Source of the DNA: Nonomuraea corallina
Lineage (GTDB): Bacteria; Actinomycetota; Actinomycetes; Streptosporangiales; Streptosporangiaceae
NCBI RefSeq assembly: GCF_027620315.1
Contig: NZ_JAPNNL010000013.1
Coordinates: 1-64,000 of the forward strand
Direction: 5' to 3'
DNA: 64,000 nucleotides
Position numbers and translations under genes: made by a program. Below the pieces are notes generated by a model that had not been told where the DNA came from, did no database searches, and was given only the letters and a program-made list of their open reading frames with translations. Shown piece after piece: positions 34,910 to 42,330 of the stretch (position 1 is its first letter; each line of letters starts with the position of its first letter).

Positions 34910-36457
34910 TCAGCCGCCCACCTTGGCGATCCCCGCCTGGAGCTCGGCCAGGATCTGAGTGCCGCCGCTGTCGTACCAGCGCTTGATCTCCGCCTTGAAC
35001 TGCTCCTCGGTCAGGTCGCCCGCCAGGTACTTGATGCGGGCGTCGGTCGGGATCGGGTTGAGCGTGGCGCCCTGGTCGACCGCGGTCTGTGAGATCACCG
35101 GCAGCGACGGGTCGTGCACCGCCGTCCGCAGGTCGAGCTCCATGAGCTCGTCGCGCTGCCTGAGCCAGTCCCGCTCGGCCTGGCTGGGACGCATCCACTC
35201 GTACGCGTCACCCGCCACGCCGACGCTGGAGGTCATGCCGAGCTGGATGAAGCCGAACTGGACGTCGTTGTTGATGACCTTGACCGCGGGGTCCGATTCG
35301 TTGATCTTGACGGCGAAGCCGTCCTCGACCTTGAAGTTGCGGCCCTCGATGCCGTTGTTGAGCAGGATCGAGCCCTCCTTGGAGGCCAGCTTGTCCAGCG
35401 TCCGCAGCACGTCGTCGAGCTGCTCCTCGGTCCGCACGCGCTGCTTGGAGACGGCGACGATGCCGTTGTAACCGGTGAACGGGTAGGAGAACTTCTGCCC
35501 GTCGGGCCGCGCGAGGTTGCCGGCCATCGCGACCTTCTCGTGGTAGGTGTCCGGGTCCAGCTCCTTGAACTTGTCGAACAGCTCCCCGGCCCGGACGTTG
35601 ACGTCGATGATGATGCCGCCCTTGCCCTGCAGGAACGGGTCGTTCCACTTGCCGGTGTCCAGGGTGGCCCAGTCGGGGTTGACCAGGCCCTCGTCGACGA
35701 ACCTCTTGATGTACTTCTGGGCCTCCCAGAACTCCGGCACGTCGAACTCGGGGACCAGCTTGCCGTCGCGCACGCCGTAGTTGTTGGGGGTGCCGAACCA
35801 GACGTCGATGACGTTGTACGGGCTGGAGGCGGAGAAGACGGGGGCGGGCCACTTGGGCAGGATCAGGCCGTAGGTGTCCTTCTTGCCGTTGCCGTCCGGG
35901 TCCCTCTCGGTGAACGCCTTGGCGATCTCGTACAGGTCGTCGGTGGTCTCGGGCAGCTTCAGGTCCAGCTTCTCCAGCCAGTCCTTGCGGATGACGACCG
36001 CCGAGCGGAGCAGCGGGCGGACCCGGTAGACGCCGTAGTTGCGGCCGTCGGTCTTGGAGTTGAGCCAGGCCTGCGGGGACTTCGGCTTGAGGTTCGGGTA
36101 TTTGTCCAGCTTGTCGGTGAGGTCCCAGAACGCTCCTGCTTTGGCGGTCTTGACGAACGCCGCGCCCTTGTTGTCCTGGATGACCATGACGTCGGGCAGG
36201 GCGTCGGAGGCGAGCGTGACGTTGGTCTTCTCGTTGTAGTCGGCGTTGGGCACCCAGGTGATCTGGAGCTTCTTGCCGGTCAGCTTCTCGGCCGCCTGGT
36301 GGATCTCCCCCTGGGGGTCGGGGGCGGTCTGGAAGAGCGGGACCATCAGGGTGAGCGTGTTCGCGTCCGCCGCCTCACCGCCGCCCCCGGAGCAGGCGGT
36401 GAGAGCCAGGGCGAGGGCTAAGGCGGCGGCAGGCCGGCGACGACGGGATGCGGTCAT
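34910..36457 (-). CDS. Extracellular solute-binding lipoprotein, LplA type
   Basis: The 515-residue protein starts with a basic n-region (MTASRRRRP), an alanine/leucine h-region and the lipobox LTAC at about residues 19-22, so it should be a membrane-anchored lipoprotein. The mature part is a large type of sugar-binding protein: ADYNEKTNVTLASDALPDVMV, GVYRVRPLLRSAVVIRKDWL and a calcium-loop-like DPDGNGKKDTYG. The length over 500 fits LplA/YtcQ proteins that bind pectin-derived oligosaccharides. Its ATG overlaps the stop of the DUF624 gene (ATGA), indicating translational coupling, and AAGGGAACCG precedes it. Confidence 0.92.
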   Translation of the reverse strand: MTASRRRRPAAALALALALTACSGGGGEAADANTLTLMVPLFQTAPDPQGEIHQAAEKLTGKKLQITWVPNADYNEKTNVTLASDALPDVMVIQDNKGAAFVKTAKAGAFWDLTDKLDKYPNLKPKSPQAWLNSKTDGRNYGVYRVRPLLRSAVVIRKDWLEKLDLKLPETTDDLYEIAKAFTERDPDGNGKKDTYGLILPKWPAPVFSASSPYNVIDVWFGTPNNYGVRDGKLVPEFDVPEFWEAQKYIKRFVDEGLVNPDWATLDTGKWNDPFLQGKGGIIIDVNVRAGELFDKFKELDPDTYHEKVAMAGNLARPDGQKFSYPFTGYNGIVAVSKQRVRTEEQLDDVLRTLDKLASKEGSILLNNGIEGRNFKVEDGFAVKINESDPAVKVINNDVQFGFIQLGMTSSVGVAGDAYEWMRPSQAERDWLRQRDELMELDLRTAVHDPSLPVISQTAVDQGATLNPIPTDARIKYLAGDLTEEQFKAEIKRWYDSGGTQILAELQAGIAKVGG

Positions 36458-37083
36458 CGGTTCCCTTTCGAGTGCAGGCGTGCCTCGTTCTCGTCGAAGA
36501 ACCGCAGGCAGAGCCACGTGTTGAGGCAGATCCACGCGCCCACGCTGACGAGCGGCGCGAGGAGGGGCGCCGCCGTCGTCGCGAAGACGATCGCGGCGAG
36601 CACGAACAGCAGCAGCGCGGAGGAGGCCGGGCGGGTGAGCGCCAGCAGCGACGCCTTCGGCAGGTAGGCCGGCAGCGGCAGGTCGTAGTGAACGTAGAGC
36701 GGCCCCAGGTAGGACCCGACGCATGCGAGCGCCACCAGCGCCACCACGGTGGCCACCCGCCAGGCCGTCCCCTCCGGTCCCAGGGCCGTGAAGTACAGGT
36801 AGTTGCCGACCAGGACGGCGGCGGCGACCGCGGGCGGCAGGACGAGCAGGGACGCGCGGACGAACTCGCGCCGGTAGACGCCCCAGAACGCGGCCCACCC
36901 CTGAATCGATTCACCTTGAGCGTGCCTGCGGGCCAGGGTGTACGCGGCCACGGTGGCCGGTCCGAGCCCGAGCAGCACGCCGCCGAGAAGCGTGAAGACG
37001 ATCCACTGCGCATTGAGCCGGGCCGCCCAGACCACCTCGGAACAGGCGGCCTGGACCCTGATGGACATGGCGGAATGGCTCAT
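36454..37083 (-). CDS. DUF624 (YesL/YteU-like) membrane protein
   Basis: The 209-residue protein has five hydrophobic segments. It has the family pattern of an early NAQWIVFTLLGGVLLGLGPATVAAY helix and a Trp-rich loop (GWAAFWGVYRREF). DUF624 proteins occur almost always next to Lpl-type oligosaccharide importers; their role (assembly or sensing) is not established. It is the first gene of the operon, 97-100 nt after the predicted transcription start. ATG at 37083 has GGGAAG 10 nt upstream; ATG at 37068 is a possible alternative. A LacI-type palindrome lies inside the coding region. Confidence 0.85.
   Translation of the reverse strand: MSHSAMSIRVQAACSEVVWAARLNAQWIVFTLLGGVLLGLGPATVAAYTLARRHAQGESIQGWAAFWGVYRREFVRASLLVLPPAVAAAVLVGNYLYFTALGPEGTAWRVATVVALVALACVGSYLGPLYVHYDLPLPAYLPKASLLALTRPASSALLLFVLAAIVFATTAAPLLAPLVSVGAWICLNTWLCLRFFDENEARLHSKGNR
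36902..36913. promoter_or_regulatory. Intragenic LacI-type palindrome
   Basis: TGAATCGATTCA is a perfect 12-bp palindrome within the DUF624 gene, about 285 bp downstream of the promoter operator. It matches 12 of 14 positions of the pattern seen in both promoter sites and could allow looping or roadblock repression. Confidence 0.5.
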
Positions 37084-37187
37084 CCGGCGGCATCTTCCCG
37101 TGGCGTGTGCGCGGGCCCGGGGACGGGACCCGTTGCCGGGTGGTTCCGGTCCCGTTACGCGGGGGTGAACGGCGGTCGGTTGCTGCG

Positions 37188-37216
37188 AAAGTAGTGTTGA
37201 ATCGAATCAAAGTCAA
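37188..37216 (-). promoter_or_regulatory. Operon promoter with LacI operator in its spacer
   Basis: On the minus strand, TTGACT (37216-37211) and TACTTT (37193-37188) are separated by exactly 17 bp. The spacer begins with TTGATTCGATTCAA (37210-37197), a near-perfect palindrome with the central CG of LacI-family sites. Repressor binding there would exclude RNA polymerase. The predicted start is near 37180. Confidence 0.75.
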
Positions 37217-37286
37217 CCGTCTCCGGCGAGGAATCCGGGGGGTGGGGAAAACGCCTTCCGTGCGGCCTGATGGAACGCCGGGCCGC

Positions 37287-38315
37287 TCAGGCGTCGCGCC
37301 GGACGGCCTTGCTCGACTCGCGCACGACCAGGTCGGGCTGGAAGATCACCTGCCGGTGACGGTGCTCGTCCCCCGCCGAGACCTCCTCCAGCAGCAGCTC
37401 GATCGCGGTCCGGCCGAGCAGCTCGCGCGGCTGGCGCACCGACGACAGCGGCACGGCCGCGGCGGCGGCGAAGTCGATGTCGTCGTAGCCGACGATCGCC
37501 ACGTCCTCGGGCACCCTCAGCCCGCGCAGCGACATGGCCTGCAGGAAGCCGAGGGCGAGCAGGTCGTTGGCGCAGAAGGCGGCGGTGGGCCGGGCGGACT
37601 CGGGCAGCGCGGCCAGGCGTTCGCCCGCGGCCCGGCCGGCGGCCACGCCGAGCGAGGCGATCTCGAAGTCGACGAGCTCGGCGCCCTCACCGGCGACGGC
37701 GGCGGCGACGGCGGCCGAGGCCCCGGCGTGCCGGTCGGCGACCTGCTTGATCGACAGCGGCCCGCCCACGAACGCGATGCGCCGGTGGCCGCGCTCGACC
37801 AGGTGGGCCGCGGCCAGCCGGCCGCCGAGCCGGTCGTCGACCGCGACCGAGCACTGCGGGCCCGCGGCGGCGCTGTCCACCAGCACCACGGGCGTGCCCC
37901 TGGCGCTGAGCTGGGCCAGGCGCGGACTGGCGGCGTCGACCGGTGTGATCAGGACGCCCAGCACCCGCTGCTGCTCCAGCTGGTCGAGGTGGCGGCGCTC
38001 GCGCTCGGGGTCGGCGGCGCTGTTGCAGAGCATCATCATCGTGTCGTGCTCGTCGGCGACCGCCTCGGCGCCCTGGGCGACGTCGGCGAAGAACGGGTTG
38101 GAGACGTCGAGGACGACCAGCCCGACCGTGCGGCTGCGGCCGACGCGCAGGTGGCGGGCCACCTCGTTGCGGACGAAGCCGAGCTCGCGGATGGCCTCGA
38201 AGACCCGCTCGCGGGTCGCGGGCGAGACGATCTCGGGGCGGTTGAGCACGTTGCTCACGGTGCCGACCGAGACCCGCGCCAGCTGCGCGACCTCCTTGAT
38301 GCTCCTGGTCCCCAT
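37287..38315 (-). CDS. LacI-family transcriptional regulator
   Basis: The 342-residue protein has a classic N-terminal HTH and hinge (IKEVAQLARVSVGTVSNVLNRP and EVARHLRVGRSRTVGLV). A periplasmic-binding-protein-like effector domain follows, with VSNPFFADVAQGAE, VVLVDSAAAGP, FVGGPLSIKQVADR and VGYDDIDFAAAAAVPLSSVRQP. It lies upstream of the uptake operon on the same strand but has its own promoter. Identical-pattern operators in both promoters show that it probably represses the operon and itself, with a rhamnogalacturonan-derived sugar as inducer. ATG at 38315 has GAGG 7 nt upstream. Confidence 0.92.
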   Translation of the reverse strand: MGTRSIKEVAQLARVSVGTVSNVLNRPEIVSPATRERVFEAIRELGFVRNEVARHLRVGRSRTVGLVVLDVSNPFFADVAQGAEAVADEHDTMMMLCNSAADPERERRHLDQLEQQRVLGVLITPVDAASPRLAQLSARGTPVVLVDSAAAGPQCSVAVDDRLGGRLAAAHLVERGHRRIAFVGGPLSIKQVADRHAGASAAVAAAVAGEGAELVDFEIASLGVAAGRAAGERLAALPESARPTAAFCANDLLALGFLQAMSLRGLRVPEDVAIVGYDDIDFAAAAAVPLSSVRQPRELLGRTAIELLLEEVSAGDEHRHRQVIFQPDLVVRESSKAVRRDA

Positions 38316-38352
38316 TGATCCTCACGAGGCCGTGCCGCCGTGGACGGGGTCC

Positions 38353-38390
38353 ATCATAGCGGCCTTGAAGATTCTTTTGAATCGTCTCAA
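38353..38390 (-). promoter_or_regulatory. Autoregulated promoter of the LacI-family gene
   Basis: On the minus strand, TATGAT (38358-38353) is a strong -10, with TTCAAA (38381-38376) 17 bp upstream. TTGAGACGATTCAA (38390-38377) covers the -35 and matches the operon operator at 12 of 14 bases. This supports negative autoregulation. Confidence 0.65.
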
Positions 38391-38399
38391 AGCCTGGTG

Positions 38400-38966
38400 T
38401 CAGTGCGGCGCGGCCCCGGCGCTCATCCCGTCCAGCATCAGCCCGAGGAACCAGGCGGGCCGGGACGCCACGTGCGCGGGCAGCGAGCCGGGGTGACAGG
38501 CGAACAGGTTGAGCAGCGCCACCACGTCGTCGGCCGTCACGTCGGCGCGCATCCGGCCGTCGGCCTGCGCCCTGCGGACCAGAACGGCGAGCCGCTCCAG
38601 CCAGCGGGCCCGGATCTCCATGAACCCGGGCCCGGCGGTCGCCTCCTCGGGCAGGACGGCCAGCGCGGCGGCGAGGGCGCCCCGCCCCGCGTCGCCCGTC
38701 CACAGCACGAACGCCCGCAGCGCGCTCCAGGCGTCGGGCTCCCGCTCGGCGGCGCGGTCGAGGGCCTCGGCCAGCGAGTGCACGTAGTGCTCCCCCATGG
38801 CGGCCAGCAGCGCGGCCCGGTCGGGGAAGCGGCGGTAGAGGGTGCCGACGCCGACGCCCGCACGACGGGCGATGAGGTCCATGGGCGCGGCCGGGCCACG
38901 CTCGGCCATGACGGCCGCCGCGGCCTCCACGATCTTGCCCAGGTTCCGCCTGGCGTCCGCCCGCAC
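38400..38966 (-). CDS. TetR-family transcriptional regulator
   Basis: The 188-residue protein has a typical TetR HTH in residues about 10-55 (VEAAAAVMAERGPAAPMDLIARRAGVGVGTLYRRFPDRAALL; landmark core IARRAGVGVGTLYRRF). A helical ligand-binding domain follows with RMRADVTADDVVALLNLF. The GTG start at 38966 has no Shine-Dalgarno. It is divergent from the NmrA-like oxidoreductase gene, and a strong nested inverted repeat lies between them, so it most likely represses that gene and itself. The inducer is unknown. Confidence 0.85.
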   Translation of the reverse strand: MRADARRNLGKIVEAAAAVMAERGPAAPMDLIARRAGVGVGTLYRRFPDRAALLAAMGEHYVHSLAEALDRAAEREPDAWSALRAFVLWTGDAGRGALAAALAVLPEEATAGPGFMEIRARWLERLAVLVRRAQADGRMRADVTADDVVALLNLFACHPGSLPAHVASRPAWFLGLMLDGMSAGAAPH

Positions 38967-38995
38967 GGAGGAAGCGTACCCGGAAAGAAGTGGAC

Positions 38996-39043
38996 GATGA
39001 TATTCCGCTTTCTGTTACGGTCACTCGTAACCGGAATATCATC
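38996..39043. promoter_or_regulatory. Nested inverted repeats: TetR operator region
   Basis: The outer arms are GATGATATTCCG (38996-39007) and CGGAATATCATC (39032-39043), 12 bp and perfect. Inside, GTTACG-gtcact-CGTAAC (39014-39031) is a second perfect inverted repeat. Both are AT-rich relative to the region and lie between the divergent TetR and oxidoreductase genes. The inner site has the size of a TetR dimer operator. Confidence 0.7.
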
Positions 39044-39061
39044 ATCCGCTAAGGAGTGGTC

Positions 39062-39880
39062 ATGATCGTGGTCACCGGCGCGACCGGCTCGGTCGGCCGG
39101 GCGCTCGTCGCCCTGCTGCCCCGCGACGAGGTGCTCGCCGTGGTCCGCAGGCCCGCCGACCTGGACTGCCCGCACGCCCCCGGCGACTTCGAGCGCCCGG
39201 AGTCGATCGCCGCGCACCTGTCACCGGGCGACCGGCTGTTCCTCAACAGCTCCCTCTGGCCCGGCGTGGCCGACGCCCACCGCGCCGTGATCGACCTGGC
39301 GCGGGAGGCCGGGGTGGCGCAGGTGGTGACGGTCTCGGTCCGCCACGCCAGACCGGGCGGCCGGCTCGGCCAGGACCCGCACGGCCGCATCGACGAGCAC
39401 CTGCGCGCCTCCGGCCTGCCGCACGCGATCCTGCGTCCCGGCGGGTTCATGCAGAACCTGCTGACGGAGGTGCGCGACGGCCGCTTCCACGGCTCGTACG
39501 GGGCGGCCCGGGTGAACTACGTCGACATCCGGGACGTCGCCGGGGCGGCGGCGGCCCTGCTGACCCGGCCGATCGGGCCGAGCGCGACCTACCCCCTGAC
39601 CGGACCGGAGGCGTTCACCCACGACGAGATCGCCGCCGCGATCACCGCCGCGACCGGCCGCCCGGTGGCCTACGCCGACCTCCCGGTCCCCGCCATGACC
39701 GCCCACCTGACCGCCCAGGGGATGCCGGAGGACGTCGCCGCGCAGCTGGCCGTGATGATGCGGGAGATGGAGACGGAGGACTGGGCGTCGGCCACCACCG
39801 CGGTCGAGGACCTCACCGGGCGCCCGCCCCGCTCGCTGGCGGACTTCCTCGCCGACCACGCCCACGCCTTCGACGCCTGA
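39062..39880 (+). CDS. NAD(P)-binding oxidoreductase, NmrA/atypical SDR type
   Basis: The 272-residue protein begins MIVVTGATGSVGRALVALL, a Rossmann dinucleotide-binding loop of the GxxGxxG type. It continues with SVRHARPGG and an ILRPGGFMQNLLTEV element typical of NmrA-like and quinone-oxidoreductase-like atypical SDRs. The usual YxxxK catalytic pair is not evident. Such proteins reduce quinones or sense the NAD(P) state. ATG at 39062 has AAGGAG 5 nt upstream. It is the probable target of the divergent TetR regulator, suggesting a response to an electrophile or quinone. Confidence 0.88.
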   Translation: MIVVTGATGSVGRALVALLPRDEVLAVVRRPADLDCPHAPGDFERPESIAAHLSPGDRLFLNSSLWPGVADAHRAVIDLAREAGVAQVVTVSVRHARPGGRLGQDPHGRIDEHLRASGLPHAILRPGGFMQNLLTEVRDGRFHGSYGAARVNYVDIRDVAGAAAALLTRPIGPSATYPLTGPEAFTHDEIAAAITAATGRPVAYADLPVPAMTAHLTAQGMPEDVAAQLAVMMREMETEDWASATTAVEDLTGRPPRSLADFLADHAHAFDA

Positions 39881-39885
39881 CCGCC

Positions 39886-40008
39886 GCAGCGCTCCCCGCC
39901 GCCCGCGGCTTCGGCCGCTGACGGTCGCAGCGCTCCCCGCCGGCCGCGCCGTGGGCCGCTGACGGTCGCAGCGCTCCCCGCCGCCCGCTCCGTGGGCCGC
40001 TGACGGTC
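39886..40008. repeat. Three tandem 41-bp repeats
   Basis: Units run 39886-39926, 39927-39967 and 39968-40008. Each begins GCAGCGCTCCCCGCC and ends GGCCGCTGACGGTC, differing only in the middle. Just after, 40028-40045 repeats with one mismatch the 3' end of the preceding gene (CACGCCTT-GACGCCTGA). This implies local duplication of the gene's tail region. Confidence 0.85.
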
Positions 40009-40050
40009 GAGGGGGCCCGCCGTGCGCCCACGCCTTGGACGCCTGAAAGG

Positions 40051-40704
40051 TCAGGACGGGTCCACCACGCGCACCCGTACCGCACGGAACTGGGCCGGGG
40101 TCTCCTTGAGCACCGCCAGCCTCGGGTCGGGCACCGTCAGGAACGGCTCCGCCTCCAGGGCCAGCAGCGGCGCCAGGCGGCGGTCGGCGCGCAGGGCGCC
40201 GGCCGCCGCGCGGTCGCCGCCCAGCACGACGGCGTCCAGGTCGCCCAGGTACGGCGTCAGCACCCGCAGGGCCGTCTCCACCGCCGCCTCGAACGCCTTG
40301 CCCGCCTGATTGGACCTGCGGCGGGCGAAGCGCTGCTGGGACCAGCCGCCGGCCGCCGTGCGCCCCTGCACCAGCCGCGACCCGACCTTGGACGCGACCA
40401 GTTCGGTCCCTTCGAACACCCCGGCCGCGTACCCGCCGAGCCGCACCAGCACCACCCCCACCCGCCGGGCGGCGCGGGCGTGCTCGACGAGCCGCGTCAC
40501 GTGCGGCGGCCCCGGCCGCATCGGCGGGAAGGGCACGTGCAGCTCGGCCAGCGCGCCGTCACGGGCCGTCAGCCGCACCACCCGCTCGTCGCCGGCGGCC
40601 TCGAACGGCCCGTGGCGGGCGGCGAACCCGTCGATCCACGGGTGCAGCCGCTCCGGCGGCACGGACACCCACCGGCCGCCGCCCTTCGCCGGTCGCGCGC
40701 TCAT
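40051..40704 (-). CDS. acVLRF1 family peptidyl-tRNA hydrolase
   Basis: The 217-residue protein carries the release-factor-like loop GGWSQQRFARRRSNQAGKAFE near residue 120 (landmark GGWSQQRFARRRSNQ), diagnostic of the actinobacterial Vms1-like eRF1 family. A Rossmann-like second half follows, with DAVVLGGDRAAAGALRADRRL. Vms1 relatives cleave nascent chains from tRNA on stalled 50S subunits, so this is a probable ribosome-rescue factor acting in the cytoplasm. The catalytic GGQ-like position is represented by GGWSQQ. ATG at 40704 lies 3' of no clear ribosome site. It is a single-gene unit. Confidence 0.85.
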   Translation of the reverse strand: MSARPAKGGGRWVSVPPERLHPWIDGFAARHGPFEAAGDERVVRLTARDGALAELHVPFPPMRPGPPHVTRLVEHARAARRVGVVLVRLGGYAAGVFEGTELVASKVGSRLVQGRTAAGGWSQQRFARRRSNQAGKAFEAAVETALRVLTPYLGDLDAVVLGGDRAAAGALRADRRLAPLLALEAEPFLTVPDPRLAVLKETPAQFRAVRVRVVDPS

Positions 40705-40760
40705 GCGGGAAGGCTAACGGAAGGCCCGGTCGGCGGCGGAGCCGCGGCCCGCGACCTGGA

Positions 40761-40843
40761 CCCGTGTCCTGCCCGTGCTCTGGCCCGTGCTCTGGCCCGT
40801 GCTCTGGCCCGTGCTCTGGCCCGTGCTCTGGCCCGTGCTCTGA
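40761..40843. repeat. 12-bp tandem repeat (minisatellite)
   Basis: Six consecutive copies of CCCGTGCTCTGG occupy 40772-40843 (the last ends in A), preceded by a degenerate copy CCCGTGTCCTG at 40761-40771. The tract lies in the gap between acVLRF1 and the PLP lipoprotein gene. It reads as Gly-Gln-Ser-Thr repeats on the minus strand, but no gene is supported there. Confidence 0.95.
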
Positions 40844-40908
40844 CCCGGTGGGTAACGACTCGTCCGGCCCTCTGGGCAGATCGCGGCGGGCCAGGATAGG
40901 AAGGAGAC

Positions 40909-42222
40909 GTGACGCGATCGATCAACAGACGTGCCCTGCTCGGCACGGGCATGCTCGCCGGGGTGGCCGCCTGCACGCCCGCCGCCTCCCCGGCCCCCTC
41001 CCCGGCCAGTTCCCCCACCGGCGCGCCCGCCTTCGACGCGAGTGACTGGGAGTCGGTGCGCGCGCAGTTCACCCTCGATCCGGCGTACGGGCAGTTCGCC
41101 GCGTTCGTGCTGGCCCCCGCGCCCGCCCCGGTGCGCGCGGCGATCGAGCGGCACCGCGCCGGCCTGGACGCCGACCCGCACTACCTGCCCTCCGGCCGCG
41201 CCACCCCCGACGACTCCGTGCTGGAGGCCGCGGCGCGCTACATCGGCGCCGACGCCCGCGAGATCGCACTCACCGACAGCACCACCATGGGCCTGGGCCT
41301 GCTCTACTCCGGCCTGCGGCTCACCAAGGGCCAGGACGTGCTCACCACCGAGCACGACTTCCTGGCCACCCACGAGGGGGTGCGGCTGCTCGCCGACCGC
41401 ACCGGCGCGAAGGTGCGCAGGGTCAGGCTGTACGACGAACCGGCCAAGGCGTCGGCCGACCGGATCGTCGAGACGATCAAGGATGGCCTGGGGCCGCGGA
41501 CCCGCGTGGTGGCGGTGACATGGGTGCACTCCAGCACCGGCGTGCGGTTACCGATCAGGGCCATCGCCGACATGCTGGCCGAGGCCAACCGGGACCGCGA
41601 CGAGGACGACCGGGCGCTGCTGTGCGTCGACGGGGTGCACGGGTTCGGCGCGATCGCCGACGGGATGGACGACCTGGGCTGCGACTTCATGGCCAGCGGC
41701 ACCCACAAGTGGCTGTTCGGGCCGCGCGGCACCGGGATCCTGTGGGGCCGGGCCTGGGAGGCGCTCACGCCGGTCATCCCGGGCTTCGGGCGGGCGTCGT
41801 TCGTGGCCTGGCAGCGCGGGGCGGGGCCGGGGGCGACCACCGCCGAGCTGGCCACGCCGGGCGGCTACAAGGCGTTCGAGCACCGGTGGGCGATGACGCA
41901 GGCGTTCAACTTCCAGACGGCGATCGGCAAGGACCGCGTCCAGCAGCGCACGCAGGAGCTGGCCACCCGGCTCAAGGCCGGCCTGGGCGAACTCCCCCAC
42001 GTCCGGCTGGCCACCCCGGACTCCCCCGAGCTGTCGGCGGGGCTGGTGTGCTGCTCGATCGACGGCATGGACCCGGCCGAGGCGGTGGCCCGCCTGCACG
42101 AGCGCAAGGTGATCGCCTCGACCACCCCGTACGTGCCGCCGCTGCTCCGCTTCGGCACCAGCATCGTCACCACCCCCGAGCAGGTCGACCAGGCCGTCGA
42201 GGCGGTGAAAGGGCTGACATGA
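40909..42222 (+). CDS. Tat-exported lipoprotein with class V aminotransferase fold
   Basis: The 437-residue protein begins MTRSINRRALLGTGMLAGVAAC. This gives a twin-arginine motif followed by the lipobox AGVAAC at Cys22, then a Pro/Ser/Ala-rich spacer. The remainder is a complete fold-type I PLP enzyme of aminotransferase class V: TDSTTMGLGLLYSGL, CVDGVHGFGA with the PLP-ring Asp, and the internal aldimine SGTHKWLFGPRGTG. Relatives include isopenicillin N epimerase, cysteine desulfurases and EgtE-like lyases. Tat export would fit a cofactor loaded before transport. GTG at 40909 has GGAAGGAG 2-3 nt upstream. Substrate is unknown. Confidence 0.82.
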   Translation: MTRSINRRALLGTGMLAGVAACTPAASPAPSPASSPTGAPAFDASDWESVRAQFTLDPAYGQFAAFVLAPAPAPVRAAIERHRAGLDADPHYLPSGRATPDDSVLEAAARYIGADAREIALTDSTTMGLGLLYSGLRLTKGQDVLTTEHDFLATHEGVRLLADRTGAKVRRVRLYDEPAKASADRIVETIKDGLGPRTRVVAVTWVHSSTGVRLPIRAIADMLAEANRDRDEDDRALLCVDGVHGFGAIADGMDDLGCDFMASGTHKWLFGPRGTGILWGRAWEALTPVIPGFGRASFVAWQRGAGPGATTAELATPGGYKAFEHRWAMTQAFNFQTAIGKDRVQQRTQELATRLKAGLGELPHVRLATPDSPELSAGLVCCSIDGMDPAEAVARLHERKVIASTTPYVPPLLRFGTSIVTTPEQVDQAVEAVKGLT

Positions 42223-42304
42223 ACGACGCCGAACCGTACGGGCCGCTGATCGGGACGACGGCACGGTGACCTGGAACGTCTTCGTCGGGTGATGCGGAGC
42301 CGGA

Positions 42305-42326
42305 GTGCCCGCCTCTGGCCGGGCAC
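42305..42326. terminator. Hairpin between convergent genes
   Basis: GTGCCCG and CGGGCAC form a perfect 7-bp stem around an 8-nt loop, between the PLP lipoprotein gene (ends 42222) and the HxlR gene (ends 42331). The 100-bp gap also holds a 17-codon frame starting with the ATGA overlap at 42219, probably a gene remnant. Confidence 0.55.
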
Positions 42327-42330
42327 GGCG

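Noticed and set aside
40761-40843. CRISPR-like array
   Set aside because: Units are contiguous 12-mers without spacers and no cas gene is present.
40714-41529. Minus-strand frame translating the 12-bp tract as Gly-Gln-Ser-Thr repeats
   Set aside because: It is antisense to the PLP lipoprotein gene, has no ribosome site, and any 12-bp repeat stays open in frame.
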